Below, in pieces: positions 20,280 through 28,916 of a DNA stretch of 64,000 nt. Source of the DNA: Pseudomonadales bacterium. Its GTDB lineage: Bacteria; Pseudomonadota; Gammaproteobacteria; Pseudomonadales; Azotimanducaceae. The position numbers and the translations under genes are program-made. The stretch's first letter is position 1. Every line of letters starts with the position of its first letter. The DNA is taken from the NCBI GenBank assembly GCA_012103505.1, contig WLWP01000001.1, forward strand, positions 3,410,001 to 3,474,000, read 5' to 3'. The notes below the pieces were generated by a model. The model worked only from the letters and a program-made list of their open reading frames with translations. It did no database searches and was not told the DNA's origin.

Positions 20280-20915
20280 ATGATTCAATTGCAGAAGTGC
20301 GCGCTCATCGAAGACCACGTGAATGCGTACACATGGATGGAAGACGCACTACAAAGCGCTTTCCCCCAAGTTGAGATTATAGGTGCACGATCTATTGAGG
20401 AGGCACAAACCGTTCTATCCTCGTCCCCAGACCTTGCGATCTTGGATTTGGGCTTGCCGGACGGTGATGGCACATCTTTGATCGAACCCCTCGTCGCAAC
20501 CGGCGCTGAAGTCGTCATTGCGACGATATTCGGTGACGACGAACATTTGTTCCAAGCGCTCAAAGCCGGTCCTCGCGGGTACATTCTCAAAGATCATCCA
20601 AAAGAAGAACTGGTCTCAATGCTAAAGGGGATACTCGATGGCCACCCACCGTTGTCACCTAGCATTGCTAGACGAGTCCTGGAACACTTCACCGCACCCA
20701 AGAAGCATGTAGAAGAACACGACAATCTAACAACACGAGAACGTGACGTTCTCACGCTACTAGCCAAGGGTTACACCGTTCGCAACGTATCTGAATTGTT
20801 AGAAATCTCCTACCACACTGCCGCGGGTTATGCTAAATCCGTATACCAAAAGTTAAACGTCTCCTCCCGTGCGGAAGCAACAATGGAAGCAACCCGCCGG
20901 GGGTATGTTTCATAG
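20280..20915 (+). CDS. LuxR-family response regulator
   Basis: 211 residues from ATG 20280. Receiver domain with acidic pocket (LIEDH) and phosphoacceptor Asp in LAILDLGLPDGDG, then a LuxR-type DNA-binding domain (TTRERDVLTLLAKGYTVRNV and a GYAKSVYQKLNVSSRAEA recognition helix). The upstream HisKA_3 kinase is the probable partner. Three similar palindromes around this locus are plausible binding sites, which would mean control of the porin, methyltransferase, kinase and itself. The last codons overlap the convergent hemerythrin gene by 6 bp. Confidence 0.9.
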   Translation: MIQLQKCALIEDHVNAYTWMEDALQSAFPQVEIIGARSIEEAQTVLSSSPDLAILDLGLPDGDGTSLIEPLVATGAEVVIATIFGDDEHLFQALKAGPRGYILKDHPKEELVSMLKGILDGHPPLSPSIARRVLEHFTAPKKHVEEHDNLTTRERDVLTLLAKGYTVRNVSELLEISYHTAAGYAKSVYQKLNVSSRAEATMEATRRGYVS

Positions 20916-21500
20916 CCGATTAGCCAAGTACTGTGCCGTAGCAGCCGCGGCTCGACCCTGCATGCTTTCAGCCGCGACGCCTAGGCATTCGTAGAGCGCC
21001 TGGAAGCGCTGCTCATGGGCATCGAACAAAGGGTCGTGCAGTTCTGAGAGGCGGCACGCTATCTCGTGTTGATCAAGGGCTACTAGATTGCTCTCTATTA
21101 GAGGAAACACGTTAGCCTCCTCAAATTTCATATGCTCGAGCTGAGCCTCGACATAGGCTCGCAGGGTGTCGCCTATTGCGTCGACATCAATCGAATCGGT
21201 ACCAACACTCTGTAGAAGATCTGAGGTCGCTCGCTCCAAGAAATCATGCTGGCTCCGAACCCGTGCCAAATCTACTCCGAACTCTGGAGACGGTTGTTCA
21301 CCAAGTGCGGTAAAAACCAACTCTTCAGTCGGGTGGTGAACAAGATGTGGGTACTCACCCAGGTAGTCCAAGAGGCAGTACAGTCGATCTTCTGCGGTAG
21401 TGCTGCCATCAGAGACATCGTCCAACGCTTCCAATGTTGCGCCTAACACGCGTCTCAACCTTTTGTGGTCTAGTTTCAGTCGGTCAATAATTTCCGTCAT
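20910..21500 (-). CDS. Hemerythrin-domain protein
   Basis: 196 residues from ATG 21500 (MTEIIDRLKLDHKRL, a typical hemerythrin opening); GTG 21533 would add 11 residues. The metal ligands fit a hemerythrin-like four-helix bundle: LDHKRL, HHPTEELVF, QHDFLE and HMKFEEANVFPLIE give the spaced His and Glu residues of a di-iron site. Such proteins bind O2 or NO or buffer iron. Nearby genes encode a cupin and a globin, which fits a role in gas or redox handling; that link is inference from position. Confidence 0.85.
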   Translation of the reverse strand: MTEIIDRLKLDHKRLRRVLGATLEALDDVSDGSTTAEDRLYCLLDYLGEYPHLVHHPTEELVFTALGEQPSPEFGVDLARVRSQHDFLERATSDLLQSVGTDSIDVDAIGDTLRAYVEAQLEHMKFEEANVFPLIESNLVALDQHEIACRLSELHDPLFDAHEQRFQALYECLGVAAESMQGRAAAATAQYLANRL

Positions 21501-21596
21501 GAGTACCCGATTTCTCGCTTCAAATTCGACCACCTTAGGAGGGCCTTTCCTCCCTCGCCATTAGGGGATCCCCGTAACGACATCTCGACGTCGTTC

Positions 21597-21965
21597 GTGT
21601 TCCATCACTGTGCAATTTTAGTGAGGGGTAGGAAACTGAGTAACGATGCTCTCGACAGCTGGCAAGTTTTTGATCTTCATCAACTCATAGATGCACGACA
21701 AGAGTCGAACGTCAGCTTCCAGGAGTTTCTATATGTGGAGACGGTGCACTGTGGTTTGTACCACCTCAAAAAGGGTTCCAAAGATATGCAAACCCCACAT
21801 GACGAGGATGAGATGTATTACGTTATAAGGGGTCGTGCCAAATTACACGTCGGTGGTACGGAGCAAAGTGTAAATCCGGGTACCCTGCTCTACATCAAGG
21901 CTGCCGAAGAACACTCCTTTTTTGAGATAGAGGAAGACATGACGCTGCTAGTTGTTTTCGTATAG
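21597..21965 (+). CDS. Small cupin-domain protein
   Basis: At most 122 residues; the start is uncertain (GTG 21597 or GTG 21621, both with weak ribosome-binding sites). A single cupin barrel: motif 1 is HDEDEMYYVIRGRAKL, motif 2 GTLLYIKAAEEHSF. The His and Glu of motif 1 and the His of motif 2 could hold a metal ion. Single-domain cupins of this size are sensors or small enzymes; no specific reaction can be read. It is divergent from the hemerythrin gene. Confidence 0.8.
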   Translation: MFHHCAILVRGRKLSNDALDSWQVFDLHQLIDARQESNVSFQEFLYVETVHCGLYHLKKGSKDMQTPHDEDEMYYVIRGRAKLHVGGTEQSVNPGTLLYIKAAEEHSFFEIEEDMTLLVVFV

Positions 21966-21990
21966 ATCTATCGCGGCGCGCATCAGTCCT

Positions 21991-22218
21991 TCAGGAATGA
22001 CCACCACCACGTTGGATTTCAAACTCACCACCACTACCAAGACTATCAATCTCATACTCGAGTACTCCGCGCACAAACGGTGCCCCACCCTCTTCCTTCA
22101 AGGTTTGGACCAGCGAGACAAGTAGTGCCTCCTGCGCTTCCGTGCAACCGATGCCGTCCGCGTTCGCTGCTTGATTGAGCTGATCGATGGTCACTTTGGC
22201 GAGACTATATTTCGACAC
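21991..22218 (-). CDS. Small unknown protein
   Basis: 75 residues from GTG 22218, preceded by GGAG at a good distance (7 nt). Helical, acidic, ending in a Gly-rich tail (SLGSGGEFEIQRGGGHS). No family recognised. It follows the membrane-protein gene at 22259 in the same direction with a short gap, so the two may be co-transcribed. Confidence 0.55.
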   Translation of the reverse strand: MSKYSLAKVTIDQLNQAANADGIGCTEAQEALLVSLVQTLKEEGGAPFVRGVLEYEIDSLGSGGEFEIQRGGGHS

Positions 22219-22258
22219 GTAAAACTCCGTAGTTTAGAAATACTTGGCGACGAGTCCT

Positions 22259-22744
22259 CTAACCATTTACTACTGGCGCCAGGGTATCCGGTCCCTCGCC
22301 GCCAGCTTGGGTACATAGGAATCCTGTCACCAGGCCAAAAACACCACCATTGAGTACAAACCAAAAAGGCGACACATTCTGGTGAAAGATCCCATCCAAT
22401 ATCGTCGACATCTGCTCATGCGCAAAGAACGCGAGGACAAAGTTCATCCATGCGCCAACGAACGTAGATCGGAACCACCACGGTAAAGGCAGGTTCAAGA
22501 TTGGATGCCAATTAAAGACTCCGAACACCGCTATGAACGCGCCGATGGTTGGGTACCAACAGAGAATTCCGAGACGGGTCATCATCGAAATTTCTTCGCT
22601 GATGAAGGGCGCGACACTAAAGCCAACGATTCCAATGACAAAACCGATCGCCTTTCCCACCGCGATGCGGGTAAGGAGAGACGGTTTACCAAACGGTGAC
22701 AAATCCATATCGAACCCAGCGTCTGAAAATACGCTTGTATTCAA
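22259..22744 (-). CDS. Unknown four-helix membrane protein
   Basis: 161 residues if it starts at TTG 22744; ATG 22708 would give 149. Hydrophobic segments: AIGFVIGIVGFSVAPFI, GILCWYPTIGAFIAVFGVF, FVGAWMNFVLAFFAHEQM and FWFVLNGGVFGLVTGFLC. It contains HPILNLPLPWWFRSTFVGAW between helices 2 and 3. No family is recognised with confidence. It lies downstream of the globin gene in the same direction. Confidence 0.65.
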   Translation of the reverse strand: MNTSVFSDAGFDMDLSPFGKPSLLTRIAVGKAIGFVIGIVGFSVAPFISEEISMMTRLGILCWYPTIGAFIAVFGVFNWHPILNLPLPWWFRSTFVGAWMNFVLAFFAHEQMSTILDGIFHQNVSPFWFVLNGGVFGLVTGFLCTQAGGEGPDTLAPVVNG

Positions 22745-22808
22745 ACGCTTCCGAACTCATCCCACTATCCGTAATTTCCGAAGGTTTGACGGAGTCGGTT
22801 AGAGGGAC

Positions 22809-23231
22809 TTACGCTTCGCTGATACGCATGCGCATATAGGTAATGCCTGGAGTAAGCGCCCAACACCATGCGAGGAGTGTCGCCTCGTCCGCTTCGGGAT
22901 CAAGCGCCTTAACTGTTCCAATGAGTGCCTCTAACCAATCGTCAAACATCTCGGCTGAGACGTTGATCCCTTTGTGAAAAGTCGCGAGTCGCTCTAGCTC
23001 TGCGGAGGGATAATTCGCAACATAGTACGACACCAAATGAAAAAGCGAGTGCTTGAGCATGGCGATTTGCCTCGCCATATCGGTGTCGGTAAAAAGCGCA
23101 CCGATCGCAGAAACCTCCAAAAAACGTCGATAAAACTCAGCAAAAAAGGGATCCGCCGTCTCATCAATCGAAACGTTCGGCCCAAAAAGCCTGCCATAGC
23201 TATCTTCAAACTTTGGATTGGCCAACGACAT
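22809..23231 (-). CDS. Globin-like heme protein
   Basis: 140 residues from ATG 23231; a TTG three codons earlier is possible. The pattern fits a bacterial single-domain globin: DPFFAEFYRRFLEVS (helices A/B), MARQIAMLKHSLFHLV (helix E region) and LATFHKGINVSAEMFDDWL, where the His after F is the likely proximal heme ligand, followed by a G/H helix pair. By family it binds O2 or NO. It lies downstream of the AraC regulator in the same direction, 24 bp away. Confidence 0.75.
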   Translation of the reverse strand: MSLANPKFEDSYGRLFGPNVSIDETADPFFAEFYRRFLEVSAIGALFTDTDMARQIAMLKHSLFHLVSYYVANYPSAELERLATFHKGINVSAEMFDDWLEALIGTVKALDPEADEATLLAWCWALTPGITYMRMRISEA

Positions 23232-23255
23232 GTCACCCAATCTACTCCGCCAAGC

Positions 23256-24122
23256 CTAGTTTTCAACTGTGGAAATCACCGACTCAACATGTTGTCTGAT
23301 CGGCATGAAGACTTCGAGATACCGAGTTAAGTCTTCATCCACCAGAGAATCAGCGTGATACACCTCCAATATAGGACCTTCGTCAAAATCCATACCTCTG
23401 AGTCCAGCCACTTGGACTGCGATCTGAGAATAAGCGTTCGACAGATTTGCAAATGATCCCGTGTACAAGGTAACGGCCCACATTCTTGCCGGAAGTATCA
23501 AGTCGGCTGATTCGATTTGCGCGATAAGCAACCCAACATCAAACCGATGCTCGACTTCTGGGGTAGTAGCCGGATTGTCCCAGCCCAGGCCAACGAGCGC
23601 GCCATGCGCAATCCCCTGCTCGTCGCACTCATATTGCAGGACCTGCCAGTGTTCCGATCCGACCTGTTCGTACGCACCAAGGAGGCGATGGGTTTTCAGG
23701 TGCAGATCTTTGGTTCGCTGCACGCGCGTCTTTGATATCTGCCAGCTGCCATAGCTCTGTGCCTCGTCATCTCTCTTTGGTGGAAATCCAGTCGAGAGCA
23801 ACGTCCCAGAGGCTCGATAGTCGCGGGGTGAGAGCTGGTACTGACGCCGAAAGGCGCGCGTGAATGACTCATGATGGTTGTAGCCGTGGCTCAGAGCCAC
23901 ATCGAGCACTGAATCGACTTTCATCAGCAGTGAGTTTGCTGCTTTTTGCAATCGGACGCGTTCGAGATATTTAGTCGGACTCTCACCAACGTGTTTTTTG
24001 AATTCCCTCTGTAGATGAAACCGTGAAACACCTGCCCAAGCAGACAGCGCATCTAGCGTCAGCTCATCTTCCTGTTGGGCGAGAATAACTTGTTTGATCG
24101 CGTCGAGTTTACGCGGCTCCAT
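23256..24122 (-). CDS. AraC-family regulator with C-terminal GyrI-like domain
   Basis: 288 residues from ATG 24122, overlapping the stop of the upstream membrane protein by 14 bp. Two AraC helix-turn-helix motifs at the N-terminus (LDALSAWAGVSRFHLQREFK and VLDVALSHGYNHHESFTRAF), then a GyrI/Rob-like effector-binding domain (VGLGWDNPATTPEVEHRFDV). The layout, DNA-binding domain first and GyrI-like sensor second, is that of Rob-type regulators that answer to small hydrophobic or cationic compounds. The likely targets are its own operon and the divergent gene at 24652. Confidence 0.88.
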   Translation of the reverse strand: MEPRKLDAIKQVILAQQEDELTLDALSAWAGVSRFHLQREFKKHVGESPTKYLERVRLQKAANSLLMKVDSVLDVALSHGYNHHESFTRAFRRQYQLSPRDYRASGTLLSTGFPPKRDDEAQSYGSWQISKTRVQRTKDLHLKTHRLLGAYEQVGSEHWQVLQYECDEQGIAHGALVGLGWDNPATTPEVEHRFDVGLLIAQIESADLILPARMWAVTLYTGSFANLSNAYSQIAVQVAGLRGMDFDEGPILEVYHADSLVDEDLTRYLEVFMPIRQHVESVISTVEN

Positions 24123-24528
24123 CAGCAGCTTGCGTCTTGTCTGGCCGCGTACCCCAGTACGCACCGCCAATTTTTAGAATCCCGGAAATTATCGAAAATG
24201 GGAGAACGTAACTAAAGTTCTCATCGAGTGTCGACAAAACCGCGACCTCCATTATCAAGTTGGCAATCACAACGCCTGCTGCGACGGCAGCTGCATTCGC
24301 GACCTGACGACATAATGATCGCCCCATCAAAAAAAACACCGGCAAAGCAGTTGCCACCGCTACGAATGGCGAAGCCATCTGAGCATACTGCTCGTAGAAC
24401 GCTTGATCGCCAGAAGAATTGATAGCCACTGAATAGATGAAGACCCAGAGGTAGGCTGCGCCAATCATTAACGCCATTGTCGCAACAAACCAGAACAAGC
24501 CCCACGCCAAACTTTTCATCCCGCTCAT
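24109..24528 (-). CDS. Small membrane protein upstream of the AraC regulator
   Basis: 139 residues from ATG 24528 with a strong AGGAGG. Four hydrophobic segments (LFWFVATMALMIGAAYLWVF, FVAVATALPVFFLMG, AVAAGVVIANLIMEVAVL, VLPFSIISGILKIGGAYWG) and a short polar tail. No family recognised. It overlaps the regulator gene by 14 bp, so expression is coupled. Confidence 0.75.
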   Translation of the reverse strand: MSGMKSLAWGLFWFVATMALMIGAAYLWVFIYSVAINSSGDQAFYEQYAQMASPFVAVATALPVFFLMGRSLCRQVANAAAVAAGVVIANLIMEVAVLSTLDENFSYVLPFSIISGILKIGGAYWGTRPDKTQAADGAA

Positions 24529-24651
24529 ATCTGTCCTCCTAATTTGAGGATTTATTATGGTATTCGCGGGATATCATATCTTGACGATTGTTGCTGTGGT
24601 ACATCGACATGCCTGAGGTACCATAGGACAGCACAAGGAGGAGCCTACCTT

Positions 24652-25218
24652 ATGTTTCGAAATACTATTGCCGCCCTAGCGTTTTTGTTCACCGCCACCT
24701 TAGCGAGCGTTAGTAGCGCGGAAATCAGCACCTTTGAATCTTTGATTGATTCACAAGGTTATCCGCTCGACGATCCTCTATATGAAGAGATCCGTGGTTG
24801 GGTTGAGCAAGAGCACCGAGGTTTGAACCTCTTTCGCTCAAAAGAGTATGAAACGGCATACCCCTTACTTGCAGGTGTGGCGAAACACGGATTCAAACGA
24901 GCGCAGCACAGTCTGGCTGTTATGCACGCGAATGGTTACGGCGTCGATAAGAATGTCCTCGTTGGCGTTGCGTTACTCGGTCTTGCTGCCGAAAGCGGCG
25001 ACCCGAAGCTCGAACGCGAATACAAAAAAGGGCTCAAAGCGATCCCTGAAAAGTACCGAGAACTAGTCGGGGAACAGGTCAAGTTTTATGTCGCCCGTTA
25101 CGGCATGGAAACTCAGGGCATAAGTTGCGAGCGAATAGAACGAACCGGTTCCAATTTGAAGCAATTGCTCTGTCTCAAGAGACCAGGGGATTATCAAACT
25201 TTCGACTGGGCGCCATAA
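24652..25218 (+). CDS. Secreted Sel1-like repeat protein
   Basis: 188 residues from ATG 24652, with AGGAGG upstream; an earlier in-frame ATG at 24544 lacks a signal peptide and ribosome-binding site. Signal peptide ends near SVSSAE. A Sel1/TPR-like helical repeat is visible (KEYETAYPLLAGVAKHGFKRAQHSLAVMHANGYGV, here split as AYPLLAGVAKHGFKRAQ and HSLAVMHANGYGV). Two cysteines near the C-terminus could form a disulfide. Probable periplasmic scaffold protein of unknown partner. Confidence 0.75.
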   Translation: MFRNTIAALAFLFTATLASVSSAEISTFESLIDSQGYPLDDPLYEEIRGWVEQEHRGLNLFRSKEYETAYPLLAGVAKHGFKRAQHSLAVMHANGYGVDKNVLVGVALLGLAAESGDPKLEREYKKGLKAIPEKYRELVGEQVKFYVARYGMETQGISCERIERTGSNLKQLLCLKRPGDYQTFDWAP

Positions 25219-25236
25219 AAGAGTGTCATAACTTAG

Positions 25237-26958
25237 ATGGAGCACCTCTCCCTCGGGGACACCATCGTCTTTCTTGTCGCTGCAGGACTGGTGGTCCCCG
25301 TATTCAAATCGCTGCGGTTGAGCCCTGTACTCGGCTTCATAACAGTCGGGATATTCGTAGGTCCATATGGCTTGGTTAGCCTAACAGGCAACACCACCGT
25401 GTTGGACTACCTACTAATTACCGATCGTGAGGGCGTTCGCGCTCTTGCAGAACTCGGCGTCATCTTCTTGCTCTTCCTCATCGGCTTAGATCTCTCGTTC
25501 AACCGTCTTTGGGGGATGCGCAAACTAGTCCTAGGCATGGGCAACGTTCAAATTCTTGTGACTGCGCTTGTCATCGGGTCGATTGCCTATGCCTGGGGTA
25601 ACTCGCTAGAAGCGGCGATCATCCTCGGCGGCTGTTTGGCCCTTTCATCTACCGCGATCGTACTTCAGTTGCTTGTCGATCAAGGCAGGTTTAGCAGCCC
25701 AGCAGGGCATGCTAGCTTCGCAATTCTGCTCGCTCAAGATTTGGCAGTTGTACCGTTGCTTTTTTTGGTCGGCTCTTTTGTCAATACAGCTGCGACATCC
25801 ACCGGCACAGACGCGAGTATCGCCATTGCGCGCGCGCTTATCACAATGGTCATCATCTACGCGGTGGGTCGCACCCTGCTCCGACCGCTGTTCCGATTCG
25901 TTGGACAACTAAATACGCCTGAACTGTTTATGGCAACCACGCTACTCGTCGTCATAGCGACTGCAAGCATTACGCACCAGGTTGGGCTATCTGCTGCGCT
26001 CGGCGCGTTCCTCGCGGGTTTGCTGCTCTCCGAGAGCGAGTATCGGCACGACATCGAACTCTATATAGAACCATTCAAAGGTCTTCTGCTCGGTCTGTTT
26101 TTCATCTCTGTGGCTATGGATATAGACCTCAGTAAAATCGCTGCAAACCCGGTCTGGATACTCTTATCGGTCATTGGCCTGATCGGAATTAAGGCGACGG
26201 TGACCACGTTGTCGGCTCGGCTTTTCGGGTTTAGCTGGCAGCACGCTACTGAGACAGGCATTTTGCTTGGCCAAGGTGGCGAGTTCGCGTTTGTCGTCAT
26301 CGGACTCGCACTGTCTTTTGCACTCCTTCCCAGCGACACGGCGCAGTTCATGCTCATTGTCGTCAGCGCGACAATGTTCGTGACACCGCTACTCGCTGCT
26401 GCATCGGGTCGTGTAGCAAAGTGGGTAGGCAAGTTCGCTGGAGAGGGTTCTGTGGTAAATCTCGGGGATGTACCGTCAGAACAAATCGAAGATCACGTCA
26501 TCCTCATCGGCTTTGGTCGTACCGGGCAACTATTGAGTCATATGCTCAATCAGCACATGGTGCCTTTTATCACCATCGATCGGAATCCTGACCTGACTAA
26601 TGGTGATGCCGAGACGAGCGTCCATATCGGCGATGCGGCTCGTATTCAGACCCTGCAAAAGTTCCAAATCGATAAAGCACAAGCGCTCGTGATCTGTATC
26701 AACGAGGCTGACACCGTAAAGCACATCATTGCATCCGCCCGTCGCTTGGAACCTGACATCCCCATATTGGTTCGAACCCGAGACGAACACCAAGCACAAG
26801 ATCTACTGCAGAGTGGCGCATCAGTGGTCGTGCCAGAAGTGCTTGAATCAGGTCTACAACTGGCCGGAGCCCTGCTTGCTCAACTGGATGTCCCAAAACA
26901 CGCGGCTGGGGATATCGTCGCGCAACTACGCGAGCAAGCGCAGAGTAAGATTTCTTAA
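25237..26958 (+). CDS. Kef-type monovalent cation:proton antiporter (CPA2) with TrkA-N domain
   Basis: 573 residues from ATG 25237. About 12 membrane helices carry CPA2 signatures (LGFITVGIFVGPYGL; FLLFLIGLDLSFNRLWGMRK; GQGGEFAFVVIG), followed by a cytoplasmic Rossmann domain (HVILIGFGRTGQLLSHML, TrkA-N/RCK type, about 415-530). The family exchanges K+ or Na+ for protons, with the nucleotide-binding domain gating. There is no KefF/KefG-like quinone reductase subunit nearby, so a glutathione-gated system is not supported. The gene follows the Sel1 gene by 18 bp. Confidence 0.9.
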   Translation: MEHLSLGDTIVFLVAAGLVVPVFKSLRLSPVLGFITVGIFVGPYGLVSLTGNTTVLDYLLITDREGVRALAELGVIFLLFLIGLDLSFNRLWGMRKLVLGMGNVQILVTALVIGSIAYAWGNSLEAAIILGGCLALSSTAIVLQLLVDQGRFSSPAGHASFAILLAQDLAVVPLLFLVGSFVNTAATSTGTDASIAIARALITMVIIYAVGRTLLRPLFRFVGQLNTPELFMATTLLVVIATASITHQVGLSAALGAFLAGLLLSESEYRHDIELYIEPFKGLLLGLFFISVAMDIDLSKIAANPVWILLSVIGLIGIKATVTTLSARLFGFSWQHATETGILLGQGGEFAFVVIGLALSFALLPSDTAQFMLIVVSATMFVTPLLAAASGRVAKWVGKFAGEGSVVNLGDVPSEQIEDHVILIGFGRTGQLLSHMLNQHMVPFITIDRNPDLTNGDAETSVHIGDAARIQTLQKFQIDKAQALVICINEADTVKHIIASARRLEPDIPILVRTRDEHQAQDLLQSGASVVVPEVLESGLQLAGALLAQLDVPKHAAGDIVAQLREQAQSKIS

Positions 26959-26985
26959 CCGAAAGATAGGTCGTGTGGCGAAGGG

Positions 26986-27909
26986 CTAGTCGTCTGTTTC
27001 TGACAAAGCCCTTAAGATGCCAACGAGATTAGCATCTCGTCGTTCGGCGAGCTCTTCGGTGGAGTCAGTTCCCGCTTGGTCGTCAGACTGTGTAGCTATC
27101 TTCTCGATAAACGCTGCGTCCATATTCGGGACATCAGTAAGCTTCGACCAAGGCCACTGCAAGGCGGGTCCGAACTGCGCCAAAAAGTGGCGCATCCCTT
27201 GCTCGCCTCCACCCAGTCGGTAGGTCTCAAACAGCCCCATTTGCGCCCATCTGAGTCCAAAACCGTTTTTTATCGCCGCATCCACCTCCTCGGTGGTGGC
27301 AACGTCATCGTGAATCAACCAAAGCGCTTCGCGCCAAACCGCCTCAAGTAGTCGATCCGCAATATGCCCATCAATTTCCCGTCGTACGTGTAACGGTTTC
27401 ATCTCTAAGTCGCGCAATATGCTCTTCACATCTGCTAAAAGCTCCGGCGCTACGGTTGGATGTGGAACGACCTCTACCAAGGGAATCAAGTAAACAGGGT
27501 TGAATGGGTGGCAGACGAAAAATCGCTCTGCTGACCCTAAACCTTCGCCGAGAACTGACGGCTTGAATCCTGACGTCGAACTACATATAGGAACCACTTG
27601 CTCGGTTAGCGCATCGATCTCGGAGAGAATCTTGAGCTTTAACTCCACGCTCTCTGGTAAGGACTCTTGCACCCATTCGGCTGAAAGAAGCGCTTGTGGC
27701 ATCGTCTCGACGAACGTCAATCTGCCTTCTCGCAACGGTTCGGTGCGCAAATTTCCAACATGTTTGCGAGCCCGCGCGAGCGTCTGCTGTACAGTCGCTT
27801 GCGACGTTGGATTTGGATCGTAGATCTGCACATCCCACCCGGACAAAGCGAAACGTGCGACCCAACCAGCACCGATCACCCCGGCGCCTATAACTGCTGC
27901 GGTTGTCAT
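26986..27909 (-). CDS. lcdH: L-carnitine dehydrogenase (3-hydroxyacyl-CoA dehydrogenase family)
   Basis: 307 residues from ATG 27909, with AGGA over the preceding stop. N-terminal NAD-binding Rossmann motif (AVIGAGVIGAGWVARF), STSGFKPS and the catalytic-His region CHPFNPVYLIPLVEVV, then a C-terminal helical domain. The sequence is that of L-carnitine dehydrogenases: carnitine to 3-dehydrocarnitine with NAD+. It lies 7 bp after a DUF849-type cleavage enzyme gene in the same operon, the usual partner in aerobic carnitine degradation. The assignment leans on that pairing; other hydroxyacyl-CoA substrates are possible. Confidence 0.82.
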   Translation of the reverse strand: MTTAAVIGAGVIGAGWVARFALSGWDVQIYDPNPTSQATVQQTLARARKHVGNLRTEPLREGRLTFVETMPQALLSAEWVQESLPESVELKLKILSEIDALTEQVVPICSSTSGFKPSVLGEGLGSAERFFVCHPFNPVYLIPLVEVVPHPTVAPELLADVKSILRDLEMKPLHVRREIDGHIADRLLEAVWREALWLIHDDVATTEEVDAAIKNGFGLRWAQMGLFETYRLGGGEQGMRHFLAQFGPALQWPWSKLTDVPNMDAAFIEKIATQSDDQAGTDSTEELAERRDANLVGILRALSETDD

Positions 27910-27916
27910 AAACGTC

Positions 27917-28828
27917 CTACTTGCGGGGCATGCGCTTCGTTAGGCCTAACTTCGCACGAACTTCCTGTGCAGTTAATACCTTCGAACCCATTCCTTGGAT
28001 GAGCTTAACTGCCCGTTCCACCAAATCGGCGTTGGTAGCGAGCTGGCCACGACCGAGAAATAGATTGTCTTCCAAGCCGACTCGAACGTTGCCTCCGGCC
28101 AAGACCGCTGCACAAACATACGGTAGCTGATGCGCGCCCAGACTAAAGGCCGACCAGTGCCAACTCGGCGGCACATTGTTCACCATCGCTAATAACGTAT
28201 TCAAGTCGTCTGGAGCGCCCCATGGTACACCCATGCAAAGCTGGACAAGTACTGGCTCGGGCAAAACACCCTCTTCGACTAACTGTTTGGCAAACCACAA
28301 ATGCCCAGTATCGAAAGCCTCGATCTCCGTCTGAACGCCAAGCGAAGTAATCGCACTACCCATCGCGCGCAGCATGCCTGGTGTATTGGTCATGACATAA
28401 TCGGCTTCGGCAAAATTCATCGTGCCACAGTCGAGTGTGCAAATTTCCGGTAGACACTCAGCGATTGGTTGCATCCTCTCACTCGCACCCGCCATATCTG
28501 TCCCTCCGCCCGGCGGCAGAGGCTGCTCAACATCGCCTAGAATCAAATCACCACCCATGCCAGTCGTGATGTTTAAAACAACATCTGTCGCACTTGCGCG
28601 TATGTATTCTGTCAATTCTCGGTAAAGCAGCGGATCGCGACTTGGGGCACCCGTTTCGGGGTCTCTAACATGGCAATGAACAACTGCAGCACCAGCCTCC
28701 GCGGCAGCTATGGCGCTTTCAGCAATCTCTTTTGGTGACCGTGGCACATGCGGACTTCTATCCTGGGTGTTGCCTGATCCGGTAACGGCGCAGGTGATGA
28801 ACACTTCGTTGTTTATGGCTAGCGGCAT
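27917..28828 (-). CDS. BKACE/DUF849 beta-keto acid cleavage enzyme (dehydrocarnitine cleavage)
   Basis: 303 residues from ATG 28828 (AAGGCG upstream). TIM-barrel zinc enzyme: the metal-binding HCHVRD, the ITTGMGG loop and the GGNVRVGLEDN motif are all present. The family condenses a beta-keto acid with acetyl-CoA and splits off acetoacetate. With L-carnitine dehydrogenase next door, the expected reaction is 3-dehydrocarnitine plus acetyl-CoA to betainyl-CoA plus acetoacetate. A betainyl-CoA thioesterase gene, common in such operons, is not in the window. Confidence 0.85.
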   Translation of the reverse strand: MPLAINNEVFITCAVTGSGNTQDRSPHVPRSPKEIAESAIAAAEAGAAVVHCHVRDPETGAPSRDPLLYRELTEYIRASATDVVLNITTGMGGDLILGDVEQPLPPGGGTDMAGASERMQPIAECLPEICTLDCGTMNFAEADYVMTNTPGMLRAMGSAITSLGVQTEIEAFDTGHLWFAKQLVEEGVLPEPVLVQLCMGVPWGAPDDLNTLLAMVNNVPPSWHWSAFSLGAHQLPYVCAAVLAGGNVRVGLEDNLFLGRGQLATNADLVERAVKLIQGMGSKVLTAQEVRAKLGLTKRMPRK

Positions 28829-28916
28829 GACTTTCGCCTTTTTTAAGAGTTTGACTCAGGATCAACATCGCAGCAACGGCTAGGAAGTCCGGGTCGAAAA
28901 GGTATAAGTTATCAGT

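Noticed and set aside
21564..21573. GGGGATCCCC palindrome between the hemerythrin and cupin genes
   Set aside because: Arms are in the opposite order to the CCCCT-N5-AGGGG sites and there is no spacer; a single 10-bp palindrome is weak evidence.
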